Assembly (NCBI GenBank): GCA_964569225.1
Contig: CAZMTU010000053.1
Coordinates: 1-15,572 of the forward strand
Length of the DNA stretch: 15,572 nt
Direction: 5' to 3'
Origin: CAKSQF01 sp964569225
GTDB taxonomy: Bacteria > Bacillota > Clostridia > Oscillospirales > CAG-272
The notes beneath the pieces are model-generated. The model was given only the letters and a program-made list of their open reading frames with translations, did no database searches and was not told where the DNA came from. The translations under genes and the position numbers were made by a program. The number at the start of each line of letters is the position of its first letter. The first letter of the stretch is position 1. Positions 13,851 to 15,572 of this stretch are shown here, piece after piece.

Positions 13851-14644
13851 AGCGTTGCCTTCTTAAATTCCGCAAGTCGGGCAGCGGGGTCGGCTGATTT
13901 CATGAGCGCCTCCCCGATTAACAGGGCGTAAGCGCCCATTTTCTTCATGTATACGGCGTCTTCAGGCGTGCGAATCCCCGATTCCGCTACAAAAAGGACG
14001 TTTTTAGGGATCAGCGTGCGAAGGGAAGCGGTAGTCTCAAGATTGACTGAAAAATTTTTCAGATTACGGTTGTTGATTCCGATCAGATTTGCGCCTGAAG
14101 AAACAGCTTGCTTGATCTCTTCTGCGGTGTGAGTTTCTACCAGTGCCGTCAGTCCCAATTGATGGGCAAGGGAAAGGAAGCGTTCAAGCGCGGCGCTGTC
14201 CAGTAGGGCGCATATCAGCAGTATAGCGTCCGCTCCCATACATTTGGCTTCATAAATTTGATATTCCGATACAGTAAAATCTTTGCGCAGCATGGGCAAA
14301 CCAGTTAACTGTCTGACCTCTTTAAAAATATCATTCGATCCGAGGAACCATTTCGGTTCGGTAAGACAGGAGATGCAGTCAGCGCCGCCTATTTCATACG
14401 CTTTGGCGATCTGCCGGTAAGGGAAGTTTTCTGAGATAATGCCTTTGGAGGGAGAGGCTTTTTTCAGCTCGCAAATGAAGGATAGCCCTGACGACTTTCT
14501 GAGCGCATCTTCAAAGGGGTGGCTGTCGGCAGGCAGTTGCTCGGCGCGTTCTTTAATCAGCTTCAGCGGCAGGCGTTTTTCCGCTTCCTTTACACGGAAT
14601 CTGGCATAGTCAGCCAGTTTATCCAAAATTGTAGTTTTTTCCAT
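13847..14644 (-). CDS. trpC: indole-3-glycerol-phosphate synthase
   Basis: TrpC closes the indole ring, turning CdRP into indole-3-glycerol phosphate. The protein has 265 residues, standard for the monofunctional enzyme. Catalytic and binding residues are in ELKKASPSKG (E59, K61), LRKDF (K121), LVETH (E170), GINNRNL (189-195) and AESGI (E221, S222). The N-terminal helix region MEKTTILDKLADYARFRV is typical. It starts 4 nt after the trpD stop and overlaps trpF by 4 nt, so all three are probably cotranslated from one mRNA. Nothing in the sequence suggests loss of function. Confidence 0.97.
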   Translation of the reverse strand: MEKTTILDKLADYARFRVKEAEKRLPLKLIKERAEQLPADSHPFEDALRKSSGLSFICELKKASPSKGIISENFPYRQIAKAYEIGGADCISCLTEPKWFLGSNDIFKEVRQLTGLPMLRKDFTVSEYQIYEAKCMGADAILLICALLDSAALERFLSLAHQLGLTALVETHTAEEIKQAVSSGANLIGINNRNLKNFSVNLETTASLRTLIPKNVLFVAESGIRTPEDAVYMKKMGAYALLIGEALMKSADPAARLAEFKKATL

Positions 14645-14648
14645 TCGC

Positions 14649-15572
14649 TTAGCCCAGTCGATTGGAGAGCTCGATCAGCGTATTCAGCTTGACTTCTGCT
14701 TTGCCGCTGTCAATCAACTCTGCCGCCAACGCTATTCCGCCTTCAATAGTATCGCTCTTGCCGGCAAGATACAGCGAGGCACCGGCGTTCATCAAAACGG
14801 CAGTACGCTTGGTGCCCCGTTCCTTCCCGGATAGGATCTCACGGGTGATGGCAGCGTTTTCCTCCGGTGTACCGCCCACGAGTTCTGTTTTGCTGCCTTT
14901 ATCAAGACCGAGTTCAAGGGGGGATATCTCATAGGTTTCGAATTTATCACCGTCAAATTCGCATACCAGAGTAGTATCGCAGGGAGAGATTTCGTCTAAA
15001 CCGCCCCCATAGACCGACATTCCCCGTTTGACGCCTAACTTCACGAGTACATGTGCCATCGGTTCTACCAAGGCAGGTGAATATACGCCTAACAACTGTA
15101 TATTGGCGGAAGCGGGATTGGTCAGCGGACCAAGAATATTAAAGATGGTACGGATCCCCAGTTCCTTGCGTACAGGTCCAACATAGCGCATTGAAGCGTG
15201 AAAATTCTGCGCAAAAAGAAAGCAAATGCCTGCTTCTTTCAGCATTTTTAAACAGTTTTCAGGGGTTTGCTGAATTTTTACCCCCAGCGCTTCCAGGCAG
15301 TCGGCCGCGCCGCACTTAGAAGAGGCTGCCCGATTGCCGTGCTTGGCAACCTTTACACCGCCTGCCGCGATGACCAGAGAAGCGGTCGTGGAAATGTTGA
15401 AGGTATGAGCGCCGTCACCGCCCGTTCCGACGATTTCCAGAAGATCGGAATAACCGTGATGAACCTGTGTGGCGTGGGCACGCATGGCGGCTGCGCTGGC
15501 TGTAATTTCATCAATGGTTTCGCCTTTGGTAGAGAGAGCGGCAAGATATGCGGCGGTCTGAACTTGTGAGGT
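14649..15572 (-). CDS. trpD: anthranilate phosphoribosyltransferase (N-terminus outside window)
   Basis: TrpD transfers the phosphoribosyl group of PRPP to anthranilate, the first committed step after anthranilate synthase. The window holds the last 307 residues; the frame is open to the right edge, beginning TSQVQTAAYLAALSTKGET, which matches the helical N-terminal region of the family. About 30 residues should lie beyond the edge. GTGGDGAHTFNIST is the PRPP/magnesium loop, KHGNRAASSKCGA the conserved basic segment for PRPP and anthranilate, and VRKELGIRTIFNILGPLTNP the family signature. A methionine at 15485 is internal, not the start, because conserved sequence continues before it. Its stop is 4 nt before trpC. 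It does not carry a fused trpG within the visible part. Confidence 0.96.
   Translation of the reverse strand, partial: TSQVQTAAYLAALSTKGETIDEITASAAAMRAHATQVHHGYSDLLEIVGTGGDGAHTFNISTTASLVIAAGGVKVAKHGNRAASSKCGAADCLEALGVKIQQTPENCLKMLKEAGICFLFAQNFHASMRYVGPVRKELGIRTIFNILGPLTNPASANIQLLGVYSPALVEPMAHVLVKLGVKRGMSVYGGGLDEISPCDTTLVCEFDGDKFETYEISPLELGLDKGSKTELVGGTPEENAAITREILSGKERGTKRTAVLMNAGASLYLAGKSDTIEGGIALAAELIDSGKAEVKLNTLIELSNRLG

Noticed and set aside
15353..15485. ATG 15485 as the start of trpD
   Set aside because: The frame continues to the window edge with residues typical of the TrpD N-terminal helices, so the gene is partial and this methionine is internal.
1..15572. CRISPR arrays, tRNA or rRNA genes, insertion sequences, prophage or defence genes
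   Set aside because: No repeated spacer pattern, cloverleaf-like tRNA sequence, transposase or phage motif was noticed; the window is almost filled by housekeeping and trp genes.

Overview
The window looks like ordinary chromosome of a Gram-positive, low-to-mid GC bacterium of the class Clostridia. The evidence is a clostridial-type short topoisomerase subunit A, a SpoIID/LytB-like envelope protein with a SPOR domain, AGGAGG-type ribosome binding sites, ATGA-coupled trp genes and an AraC/GyrI-type regulator of the kind common in Clostridia. An Oscillospirales/Ruminococcaceae-like member is my guess; genus cannot be decided from this piece. A run of ten Ns inside obg marks it as draft or metagenome-derived assembly.

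Left part (about 80-10170, + strand): a recognisable sigma-A promoter with an extended -10 starts a seven-gene, one-direction block: ligA (NAD-dependent DNA ligase), obg (ribosome-assembly GTPase), a NUDIX hydrolase, prfA (release factor 1), a Sua5-type tsaC (threonylcarbamoyl-AMP synthase for tRNA t6A), a type IIA topoisomerase A subunit, and a membrane-linked SpoIID/LytB-domain protein. The first four genes are packed with overlaps or a 3-nt gap, so translational coupling is likely. The later three are separated by 43-79 nt. The theme is housekeeping: replication and repair, ribosome maturation, translation termination, tRNA modification, chromosome topology, and probably cell-wall remodelling. 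The block ends at a long hairpin near 10210-10246.

Middle (10237-11036, - strand): a decayed AraC-family regulator with a GyrI-like effector domain. The parts of one protein can be read in order, but only by changing frame three times, and the C-terminus is cut short. A TATAAT box and a good ribosome binding site are still present upstream.

Right part (11157-15572, - strand): the distal end of a tryptophan biosynthesis operon in the order trpD (N-terminus beyond the window), trpC, trpF, trpB, trpA. The genes are joined by 4-nt ATGA overlaps (trpC/trpF, trpB/trpA) or short gaps, and are followed by a 9-bp hairpin with a T tract that should terminate the operon. They convert anthranilate plus PRPP to tryptophan. 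Genes for anthranilate synthase and the operon's promoter or attenuator would lie to the right of the window.

I did not find a convincing undescribed system. The points most worth a second look are the multiply frameshifted AraC gene, the Ala/Glu quinolone-pocket residues of the topoisomerase, a Glu in place of the catalytic Asp60 in TrpA, the divergent SpoIID motifs, and an N-gap in obg whose true size is probably 13 rather than 10.
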